DNA of 64,000 nucleotides from Basidiobolus meristosporus CBS 931.73 (lineage: Eukaryota > Basidiobolomycota > Basidiobolomycetes > Basidiobolales > Basidiobolaceae), in the NCBI GenBank assembly GCA_002104905.1, contig MCFE01000364.1:23191-87190 (forward strand). Direction: 5' to 3'. Positions within the stretch are counted from its first letter, which is position 1, and the number at the start of each line of letters is the position of its first letter. The position numbers were made by a program, and so were the translations under genes. The notes beneath the pieces are model-generated. The model searched no databases. It was not told where the DNA came from and worked only from the letters and a program-made list of their open reading frames with translations. Positions 44,521 to 53,594 of this stretch are shown piece by piece.

Positions 44521-45870
44521 TTTCAATTGTCTCTTTGATATAGTCCGTGTCAATTTTTGAGTTCCTATAGGCCTTTTGCTTGATAGGGTATTTGTCAGTG
44601 AGGTGGATTTGGTGATATACCCCAGGTATATGACCAATTACTTGGTTCTTAGAGAATACTCAGGCAAGCAGGCGTATTCCTTCTAGGAACTTGTCTTGTA
44701 ATATAGGCGGTAGACTGGGGTCCACATCTAGTTTGGGGAGCTCTTCTTCTGGTTCCTTGTTTGTAGGTGGTCCTTGGTCAATTCTGTTGACTTCCTCTAG
44801 GTTTAACAATGGCACTCCTCTAGGCAATGTCACCATGTGTTGCCCATTGTTGACCACTAAGCACTTCAGACTTTGTGTTTCAAATTTTGGTAGTATCCAT
44901 ACCTTAGGGATCAAGATTCTTTCCAGTTGCACCAATGCCTTTGCTGCGGTTATCATTCTTCCGCTTGTTGAATAAGCTATTGGTGTCTCTAATGAGATCA
45001 CCGTCTCACTGGTGGGTGGTATTTTTATTACCTTTTGTGTGACAATTGGAGACTGCAACAGTTTCACCTCTTCAATCATCACACTGTTGCTACGCGCCTT
45101 ACTCTCATTGGTGATAGGAATCAGTGGGATACTCTTGGTATCCCACCTGAGTTCAGATGCACTGTAAAGTATATCCATCTTATGTTGGATAAACCAACTC
45201 TTGCCAATGAGTAAGTTGTTGGCTGCAATGGGTAAAACCACAACATCTTGGTGTATAATCAAGCTGCCTAGCCAGATGGGGCAATTAGGCACCACACCTA
45301 CTGTTGTGTCCAGTTGATCATTTGCTAGCCGTACTCAAATGGTGTTGTTGGGGACTATGTCTAATACTAGACGTTTTGCTAATGACTCTGACATGATCAA
45401 CGTAGAGGATCCTGTGTTGATAAGGGTAAGAATCTCCTTATTCTCTATATGTACCTTTACGTATGTACCTTTATTTGGTTTTTACAGGGCCATCTGGTTG
45501 ACATGAAGGGTTGTTATCTCCTTCAATCCCTCTATCAGTTCCTTGACTAGAGCCGGGGCAAGTCCCAGTAAATTGGTTATTAGGAGGGTTGCATTGGTTT
45601 GCTCTAGTACCTTCATTATGGGGAATAGGCCATGGGAAGACATGCTAGCGTTCTTTGTTTGCTTTAACACTTCTTCCCAAGGCTCATTCTGTACTTCTTC
45701 ACCTAATTCCATGCTCTTTCCTTTTGACAGAACCTCTACTACAGGTTCCTCCTCTCTATAAGCATCAGGTTGATGCTTTTTCTTCCGCACTTCAACTATC
45801 CTGACCAGAGGACTTAGATTGACTGAGTCCCATAGGCCTCCTGGCAAGGGACTCTGTCTCTTGATGCCTT
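44521..45870 (-). pseudogene. Gypsy-A copy 2 protease and RT N-terminus
   Basis: Frames 45295-44660 and 45847-45482 are colinear with the 423-codon protease frame of copy 1. The protease motif near 45405-45420 reads from 'cctgtgttgat', giving N-T-G-S instead of D-T-G-S, so the catalytic Asp is lost; the change is again at a CpG site. Around 44535-44570 this copy keeps the 2 bp that copy 1 lost, so it reads through that point. Confidence 0.82.
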
Positions 45871-45879
45871 CTTCTCTTT

Positions 45880-47422
45880 TGTGTCTGGTACGGCTTCTTG
45901 TCTGTACCGTTTTTCACATTCATGGGCCTGGTGACCTACTTCTCCACACACATAACACAGTTACTGTTGTTGCGGTTATTCCATCTGTTGGGTCAGGGCT
46001 TGTACCTGGGCCTTTAGATCTACAACAGCTTCCCAGAGTTTATCACCTTCTTTGGGGACTTCTTGGACATTGTGGATCAAGAGTTCTTGGACCATTTGCC
46101 GTAATTCCTCTAACTCACAATCCTTTGGGGAGGCAATTTTTCCTTTCTTACAGGGGATCCCTGTTCTTCAATCATTTGTATCACCATAGGGTAGCCCTAT
46201 AGCAAGATGACCCCTTGTACTTGTTTGACCAACTCTTGCAGCTTTTTATATCCCTGTTGTTCTTTGGATGCCCTACGTCTTATTTTGTTGTCTAAGCCCA
46301 TGATGTAATAGACTTGTTCCATTGGATAGTGCCACATTGAGCCATGAGTGCCAAATGATGCCATAGTGTGCCAGGGAGGCTAAGTGAGCCTATACTTGGC
46401 CACAGAGTGTGAAACATAGATCTGCATCTTCATGCAAAGCAGCCCCTGTATTTCACCAATTGTGTTGGAGAAAATCCATTTTTTGACCTTTTTTTTTAGG
46501 TCAATGTTGTGCAGGATGTGTAAGAGCACAAAAGGATTGAAAATAGACATTTGGAACTCAATACCCATGGCACTCTGAATCTAGCTCCTGTGGCTTGTAA
46601 CATGTCACAACAATGCATGGCACTATCTTGGTCCACTGGTACTATCTGGCACTATATTTAAATATTAGCCCTAAAGTAAGATCTATACAAAGCACTTATA
46701 GTGCCAGATAGTACCAGTGGACCAAGATAGTGCCATTCATTTTTGTGACATGATACAAGCTACAGGAGCTAGATTCAGAGTGCCGTGGGTATTGAGTACC
46801 AGATGCATATCTTCAGTTCTCCTGTGCTCTTACACATCCTGATCTACATTGCTCCACAAAAAAAGGTCAAAAAATGAATTTTCTCCTGCACAATGGGTGA
46901 AACACAGGGGCTGCTTTACATGAAGATGCAGAGCTATGTTTCACACTCTGTGGCCAAGTATAGGCTCACTTTACCTCTCTGGCACACTACGGCATCATTT
47001 GGCACTCATGGCTCAATGTGGCACTATCCAACGGAACAAGTCTAATACCTCATGAGCTGTTGTTTGGCAATTTTGTCCTTTGGGAGACACCAAACTTGTT
47101 GGAGAAACAGTTCAGTGTAGGCTTCATAGCTCTCACTGCTTTTCTTCCATCAGGACAGTAGAAAGGCTTTGTAGTGGTATCCTTTGGCATATAGAAAGCA
47201 TGTCTTGTGGGCTTCTTCTAGTGCATCCCAGTTGTCTTTAACTGCGTCTTCCAACCCATAAAGCCATTGCCATGCGGCCCCTCCCATATGTCTTGCAAAC
47301 TCCCTCACTTTCTTATTGTTGTCCCATCCTGCATCAACTGCAACTCTCTCAACCTTATCAAACCACTCTAGGGCTTTCTCTCTCTTTCCCTTGTATGTTT
47401 TTAGTTTGATTGTAGTAGTCAT
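45880..47422 (-). pseudogene. Gypsy-A copy 2 gag, split by a foldback MITE
   Basis: The gag start is at 47422, 'MTTTIKLKTYKGKREKALEW', 92% or so alike to copy 1 over the first 90 residues by eye. The foldback MITE at 46310-47043 interrupts it. The zinc-knuckle region lies at about 45910-45970 with several changes. Not translatable as one product. Confidence 0.85.
46310..47043. mobile_element. Foldback MITE, 734 bp, TSD AAT, inside gypsy-A gag
   Basis: Same element as 36602-37333, with TIR 'agacttgttcc' and 'ggaacaagtct'. AAT flanks it at 46307-46309 and 47044-47046. Removing the element and one AAT gives 'gatgtaatacctcatg'; gypsy-A copy 1 has 'gatgtaaaacctcatg' at about 11758, one base different. 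This is a direct filled/empty comparison. A 3-bp duplication is the size made by PIF/Harbinger elements. Confidence 0.9.
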
Positions 47423-47442
47423 TACCTCACTTGTGCTTATTT

Positions 47443-47459
47443 CTGCAGAGACAGCACCA
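47443..47459 (-). promoter_or_regulatory. Gypsy-A copy 2 primer-binding site
   Basis: On the minus strand 'TGGTGCTGTCTCTGCAG' follows the 5' LTR, one transition from the copy 1 site at 12162-12178. Confidence 0.7.
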
Positions 47460-47463
47460 AATA

Positions 47464-47835
47464 TGTGGGTAATTACTGACTGTACTTGGTGAGTGGGAGA
47501 GCTTGTAGCTCAAGTCAGTACCACTTGGTTCAGAATAGCTCCCAATAGAAGGTAGCAAGGTAATAAAGACTTGTGTTTATTCCATCCCCAAAATCTCCCT
47601 GTCTTGGTTCAATTGGGTACATATATATATCACTTGGGGGGCTTAGATAACAGTCAATGTGTTGTAAAATAGGGGTGTGAACACCTTGCTGTTGTGGTAA
47701 GTGTTCTAACTAGATAAGGGTAGGGATAGGAGGGAGGGCATGTGGGGGAGTCATAGGGAGGATACTGGGGGACTTTGGGTAGGACTCTGGGGAGAACTCT
47801 TGGGCAAAGAGTGGGTACTGCATTTAGTACTCACA
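47464..47835 (-). repeat. 5' LTR of gypsy-A copy 2
   Basis: 372 bp, 'tgtgggtaattactg' to 'tagtactcaca', partner of 39559-39929. Confidence 0.9.
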
Positions 47836-47837
47836 TA

Positions 47838-47920
47838 ATATTCTTGATGAGATCTGAAGGTAATGATCTAAGTGACTAAGTTAGGTGAATATTTAGGTGG
47901 AATTATCAATTTTTACAACA
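47838..47920 (-). repeat. Copia-F LTR fragment
   Basis: About 83 bp matching the distal end of the LTR at 57681-58030, sharing 'agtgactaagttaggtgaa' and ending 'ttttacaaca'. Cut off on the left by gypsy-A copy 2. It lies in the 3' part of Plavaka copy X, so it is probably the remains of a solo LTR insertion. Confidence 0.65.
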
Positions 47921-50900
47921 GTTTGTGTATAGCCACTTAAATCCCATTACAAACTCCTTACAAAACAGCTGTAGATGTGTCAAGTTGGCATTGGTGATCC
48001 GCTTCCGGATAAATATTCTGGTAATGCCTACATATAACTCCTAATGCTTCCAATGTACACTTGGTAGGAATGGCTTCAGAACTCCACTTGAATAAATACA
48101 TAACCAGTTCATCCAGTCTTTGCATTTGTATTGTTGTGTATGCGCATGAATATTAATTGGAGCCTGTGAGAAGTACTTAGGGTAGTGATACTGTGTAATA
48201 TCTTGCCAATTCTTTCAAATTTCAGTGGTATCTTGAAGGGCTTGTTGAGCGTGATATACCCCATATACAACTCAGTCATCAGCATAGGGATAGTGCTGAA
48301 AAGCAAATGCATTGCTCCCAGTGGAAAGCTTTTGCTCCAACAGATACCCTCTATCTTAAGTATCTCATGTTTTCAACTGATTCCATAGTCCAGCCAATGG
48401 CTTATAGCTTGCCAACTTTGTAGCAATTGCGTGCTGACTTCTGGATGTTCTCTGTGTGGGGAGAATATGTTCATAGAGCTGGTATTTGGGCAATAATAAT
48501 GAGTGTGAGTTATGGAGTGTATCTGTTGTGTTGTATTATGATTAGTTTGGGGCTTGTTCTACAATGTAGAGGCTAATCAACAATATACAACAACTTCCAG
48601 TATGCTAATACTGAAATAGTTTATTGGGAGTTTGATATACCAATAGAAGATATAACTTTCACTAATTTCCTCACTCTTGGGCTCAAAATATACTGTAGAA
48701 AGTGTTTATCACTTCTACAGCAGTGTTCTGACCTTCTGTTGACTAATGGGCTTATTTACTTTTATAGTAACTTTTCCTTATTTGGAAGTCACTTTCCCTT
48801 CTGAGAAAATATTTCCTAATATGGAAATTCTGAACCCCCTTTAACCTAAAGGGGTGTGTTGTAGAAGTCTCTAAAGGGGTCTTTAGACCTAAAGGGGTGT
48901 CTAAAGGGGTGTCTTTAGAGTAAAGGGGCTTCTTGTAGTGGTCTCTAAAGTGGACTTTACACTAAAGGGGTGCCTAAAGGGGCTTCTTTAGAGTAAAGGG
49001 GTTTCTCAAAGGGGTCTCTAAAGGGGTCTTTAGACTAAAGGGGTGTCTAAAGGGGTGTCTTTAGAGTAAAGGGGTTTCTTAGAGGGGACTTTTCCAACAG
49101 AAAAGTGGTAGTTTCTTGTAGAACTTAGATTGGATTCTTGTGAGCTTTGCAGTCTCTTTACTGATGTAGTACCAATCAAAGTCAGAATACTCAACAGTGC
49201 AAGTGATGCAGGGGAAGTCTTATAACCTTTAAACTTGTAATCGTAGTGTGGAGATTCTGGAAAGAGAGGCACTCCTTTATTTTTCAGCTGGGGAAGTCAT
49301 ATATATGAAAATTTTGAAGGATCAAAGTTTTTGGGCAATTGCGCAAGCAATACACATGATACAAATCTAAAATTTTGCAGTGGCGCAGATCGGGCATAGG
49401 CGCAGCACCTGTGAGAATTTCACGTGATTTGATTGGCTGGTTCAAAAGTTACATGCAATCAAAGTCACCATAGTAATCCTAGCAATAAGGCATAGTATAT
49501 ATAATAGTTGGACTCTTTTGGTCATAACTCCTTAAGTACTGCTTCAAATGAGCTGTAATTAGAAACATGTGTTGGCTACTACATGTTCTGTATGACATAA
49601 TATTCTTGGGTGGATTGCTTGTCAGGGTCTGGAGCATTTGCTCTTCAAAGTTGGAAATTCTTGATCTTTCTCTTGTGTGTTACAATAGCACAAAGCAAAA
49701 TAAAGAAATGAGTGCAATATTGGTTTAGAGATATTGTAGTAATGGAATACTTTCCATTACCACATATCCCCTGGATCTCATACATTTGACAGCAATACTG
49801 TCCATTTGTGCCCAGAAAAGCCTGCATCTTACTGATGCCTGGGATATCTCCAATGCAGATAGTAATATGTGCTTTTACATGATGGCAGTTGACTGTTATC
49901 CTGCTGGAAAGCATATAAAACTCATCCAGGAATAGTTACAGATAGCTATTGAGGTTGGACAGTGATTTAGGCTCAGATACCAGTGAGACTACCATCTAAT
50001 AATTGCTCTGACACTGTAAGATGGGCTGTAGATTCAGATTGATGATAATCAGTGGCCAGCAGGATTTGCTGTTATAGCACCTATTTAATAAGAATCTACC
50101 AAGTGCTAAAGCCAAGGCATGGTCATACATACCTTCAAAGTAGCACTTGCATCTTAGCTGTTTGTAATGTTTGCCATTGAGTATATTGGATATGTTTGCA
50201 CTTGATTGATACTGAGTGCGGTACTGTATAGCTTTGCAATATATATTAGACTGCATTAGCTTCCTCAGATGGAGCATTACCGCAATATATCTGGAGTGTG
50301 AGCAATGTTTTTGCTCAATGGAGGTGGATTCCTGACAATTTGGACATGTTGCAATGGTTGCAATTTTAGATGTGATTGTCATGCAACTGTTAGCACATGC
50401 TGGAGTCAGGACAGTCTCTGGATCACATGTTGCCAGCTGCATGACAGTTATCCTTGTGTAATGATTTTGGCAAAAAAGTAGCAATAGATCCTCAAAGTCC
50501 CCATTGCTGACTTGTGTGGAAACACACCACTACTCTAGCCGCAACATTACCTCATTCACCAGTAGATGGATTACTGGGCTTACTTGGAACCATAAAGTAT
50601 CCTTGGCATTTGTTTCAACAGGTGTTGTCTCATGGCATGTTGGAATCTGACTGAGCGCATGCAAGGTACTGTTGCAAGGGGAGATATGCTTGCAATTCAT
50701 TGGTGAACCTTCTTTGTCAGAGTTATCACTTTTAATGCCATATTTTGAAGGCTGAGGTTAGCCTAAAGGCATCCTAAGATCACCTGACTCAGTTTCCACA
50801 ATGTGACAAATGTGGCCAGGTGCTAATATAGAAGTATCAATTGGCTGGCAAGATAACATTGGTACAGTAGTGATCAATGAGTTGTCAAATATCACTTGTG

Positions 50901-51036
50901 TGGGAAAACACTGGCTGCAATCCTTTCAGTACTTCCTATGCTGTTTGCATGTTTCATAGCTGAGAGGCTTGCTACAGTAGCCACATGGTCTTTTTTCTTT
51001 TCCCTTACGGTGTTGAGTCTAAGTAATCTTGTCCAT
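47921..51036 (-). pseudogene. Plavaka-like (Tnp2/CMC) transposase, copy X
   Basis: The minus-strand start at 51036 ('MDKIT') leads to a cysteine/histidine block 'KRPCGYCSKPLSYETCKQH'. The core frame 50484-49996 includes 'IATCPNCQESTSIEQKHCSH', 'SNILNGKHYKQLR', 'YFEGMYDHALALALGRF' and 'SCWPLIIINLNLQP', followed at 49914-49770 by 'AHITICIGDIPGISK'. This series is characteristic of fungal Tnp2-type (Plavaka/CACTA) transposases, which catalyse cut-and-paste movement. LTR-E copy 2 interrupts it at 48524-49764, and stops break the rest. It diverges from the accessory ORF beginning near 51184. Confidence 0.8.
48524..49764. mobile_element. Solo LTR-E copy 2, TSD TATC
   Basis: 1241 bp, 'tgttgtgttgtatt' to 'cattaccaca', flanked by TATC at 48520-48523 and 49765-49768. 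The empty form is in Plavaka copy Y near 55935-55945 (reverse strand 'aagtaaatcccctgg' versus 'gagtgtatc...tatcccctgg' here). Same orientation and same 4-bp duplication as copy 1 at 17361. Carries the G-rich minisatellite at 48838-49090. Confidence 0.78.
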
Positions 51037-51183
51037 GGGGCAACCAGTTTGACTTTGAGCAACATAACACTATAACATCACTTTTTGGTCAATACTAATG
51101 CAAAATTTAAGATAGTCTTGTATCTGAGACATGAATGTAAGATTCAATGATGACATGCCATAGCAAGTATTATTAATAAGGTT

Positions 51184-51970
51184 GTGGCACCAGATACACA
51201 TGTATATGCAACACTATTCCCATTTTGGTTTGACTCACTTCCATCTATAGGCTGCAAAAAGATAAAGCAAAGTCATCAGGTTCCCAACCAAACCCCATTG
51301 CTGACTGCAGCAGAAGAACATTTGGACCACAACTTGCTTTCATATTCAGTGCAACAAGGGTGGCTACATCCAAAAAGACCATGTTAACAGCTTGCCCACT
51401 GATAGTAATAATATGGACTCCTCAGGCTCTCAGTCAAGCAGGTAATTGCAAACCACTGCAGAGCCACAAGCTCACTGTTATGCTTGGCCTGATGAGAATG
51501 TAGCAAGCACAGTACCCTCAGTTAAATACCAGCAAGTGGCCATCATAACATCACCACCACCCACATTAGCAAGCATGTTGTCAGCTCATGCCAAAGAATT
51601 AATGAAGCAATTAGGTGCAGTGGCTGATAGGATTGATGTAATGGCCCAAAGAAATCAGGAAATAGTCCAGAAACAAGTTGAGTGGATAATATGTGTAGAG
51701 CAATCAATATCCCAGGTAGAGAAAGCAATTTCTGTGCTGCAAAGAAGGAACTCAATTAACTTAGTGTCACAGCCAAGAATTGAGTCATTTCCCTATGTAA
51801 CAGCAGAGGAACACTGTACAGTCTTTGATGTGCAACAAGAGTGCCCAAAGATAAAGTCTGCAGAAGAGCCTATCACAGCATGGCAGGGAGACATTGTTTT
51901 GCTTATAACAAAGCCTAAAAATCAAAAGACATTGAAGAACTGTGAAGCTGTTGAGTGTAATAATGAAGAG
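51184..51970 (+). pseudogene. Plavaka accessory ORF, copy X, truncated
   Basis: Plus-strand coding region whose longest frame is 51446-52111. It reads 'MQTTAEPQAHCYAWPDENVA', 'HAKELMKQLGAVADRIDVMA', 'VEQSISQVEKAISVLQRRNS' and 'ITAWQGDIVLLITKPKNQK'. Homology to copy Y's ORF stops at 'CNNEEW' (about 51968), where the palindrome partner begins, so the last 45 codons of the open frame are fortuitous. The middle looks helical and may form a coiled coil. Diverges from transposase X with about 150 bp between starts. Function unknown. Confidence 0.6.
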
Positions 51971-53373
51971 TGGGGTTCCTGTAAAAGTAGCTGGTCTTAT
52001 TACTGTTGGGTCCTTGACTGCTACCTTGACTGGGTGCTTCTTGGGTGGTACTACACTTTTTCCTTGATAAATGTTGTGCTGGTACATCCATGTCTGCCTG
52101 CTTGTCCCTAATTGGGACTCTTCCAGCTGCCTGATGTCTCTTTAACACTTGTCTAGAGCTTTCAGCCCTGCTTGTAATAGGCTCTTTTAGAAGCTGCAGG
52201 GTTTTAGCCATGGCACCCTGGTTCTTCAGCCTTTGAAAGTCTCTGCTATTCTTAAGATATTTTTGTAGCATACCAATGTTGGCCCATAATCTGTTTTCCC
52301 ATTTGAATCCAGGATAATGCTAATGGAACAAGTCAAGAGCATTCTGCTTGGCCTTCAGTTCCTAATGGTCCCATGGTATGCTGGCCTTAAGGTGATGGCA
52401 TGATAGACCTCCAATAGCCTCTTGTATATTAGACTTGTTCCATCATTCCAACTGATCATAGTGCCCAATAGTGCCATAGCATGCCAGATGGTGCCTGATC
52501 ATGCCACAGAGTGCCAGATGGTGTCATGCAGCGCCAATTTGGGATCAAAATTGACATGCATATGGCCCTAAAATATCAAATTAATAACAAAATATACAGC
52601 ACTTTCTGGCACTATGATCAATGGCACAATGGAACAAGTCTATCAGCCCACTCTTCATTATTGCACTTGATGGCTTCACGGATCTTCAATGTCTTTAGAT
52701 TTTTGGGCTTTGGTATAAGCACTACATTGTTCCCCTCCCACACACTGATAGGTTTTTCTGTGGGCTCTATCTTTGGGCACTGTTGTTGTTCTTTAAATAC
52801 TGTACAGTGTTACTCTGCTGTTACATAGGGAAATGGCTCAATTCTTGGATGTGACATTGAGCCAATTGAGTTCCTTCTTTGCAGCAAAGATACTGCTTTC
52901 TCTACCTGTTATATTGACTGCTCTACACATATTATCTACTTAACCTGTTTCTGAACTATTTCCTTATTTCTCTGAGCTATTGCATCTATTGTATCAGCAA
53001 CTGCACCCAATTGCTTTGTTTATACCTTGGTATGTGCTGATAACAAGCTTGCTTATATGAGTGGTGGTGATGTTATGATGGCCACTTGCTGGTCTTCAAC
53101 GGAATGCACTCTGTTTGCAACATTCTCATCTGGCTGAGTATAACAGTCAGCTTGTGGCTCCGCAGAGGTTCTCATTTGCCTACTCAACTGAGAGCCTGAG
53201 GTGTTTGTATAATTACCTTCCATGTGCACACTGTCAACAGGGCCTTTTTTGGATGTAGCCTTGCTTGTTGCACAGATTGTCAAAGCAAGCTGTTGTCCAA
53301 CCATTCTTCTGTTGCTGTCAGTGGTGGGGTTTGGTTGAGAACCAGACAACTTTGCATTATTTGTTGGCGGCAT
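51915..53373 (-). pseudogene. Plavaka accessory ORF, copy Y
   Basis: The N-terminal frame 53373-53053 ('MPPTNNAKLSGSQPNP' to 'VEDQQVAIITSPP') matches copy X. Broken frames follow. The C-terminal frame 52271-51915 ('MLQKYLKNSRDFQRLKNQGAMAK' in shorter pieces, then 'LLKEPITSRAESSRQVLKRHQ') is preceded by 'HYPGFKWENRLWANIG'. A 211-bp MITE sits at 52431-52641. I recognise no domain. The family occurs five times in the window, each time next to and divergent from transposase remnants where these survive. This suggests a second element-encoded protein. Confidence 0.6.
52431..52641. mobile_element. Small MITE, 211 bp, Harbinger-type TIR
   Basis: Bounded by 'agacttgttcc' and 'ggaacaagtct'. Internally it has repeated 'agtgcc' and 'gtgccaga' motifs as at the Harbinger element ends. 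No coding capacity. Flanks ATT and ATC do not form a clean duplication. It interrupts the accessory ORF of copy Y. Confidence 0.8.
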
Positions 53374-53594
53374 ATATATGGAAGTGAGTCAAGCCAAAGG
53401 GGGTATAGTATTTTATATATGGGTGTATGTGGTGCCACAACTTTATTTATAAGGTTTATTATGGCGGGGCATCATTGAATTTTACATTCATATAGGTGCA
53501 ATGTCTCAAATACAACACTGTCTTAAGTTCACCTGAGTATGACCAAACAGTGATATAATAGCTTCATGTTGTTCAAAGTCAAACTGTTTACCCC

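Larger units (their letters stand above)
39559..47835 (-). mobile_element. Ty3/gypsy-A copy 2, older, no TSD
   Basis: LTRs at 39559-39929 (371 bp) and 47464-47835 (372 bp), about 95% identical to each other. The internal region is colinear with gypsy-A copy 1. Its differences from copy 1 are enriched for CpG-to-TpG or CpA in this copy. It contains a solo LTR-D (40716-41519) and a foldback MITE (46310-47043). The flanks GCTTT and TAATA do not match. One side is gypsy-B and the other a copia-F LTR, so an outer boundary was rearranged after insertion. Confidence 0.92.

Noticed and set aside
52431-52641. tRNA-derived SINE
   Set aside because: No A/B box or tail seen; both ends carry the Harbinger TIR, so it is a MITE.
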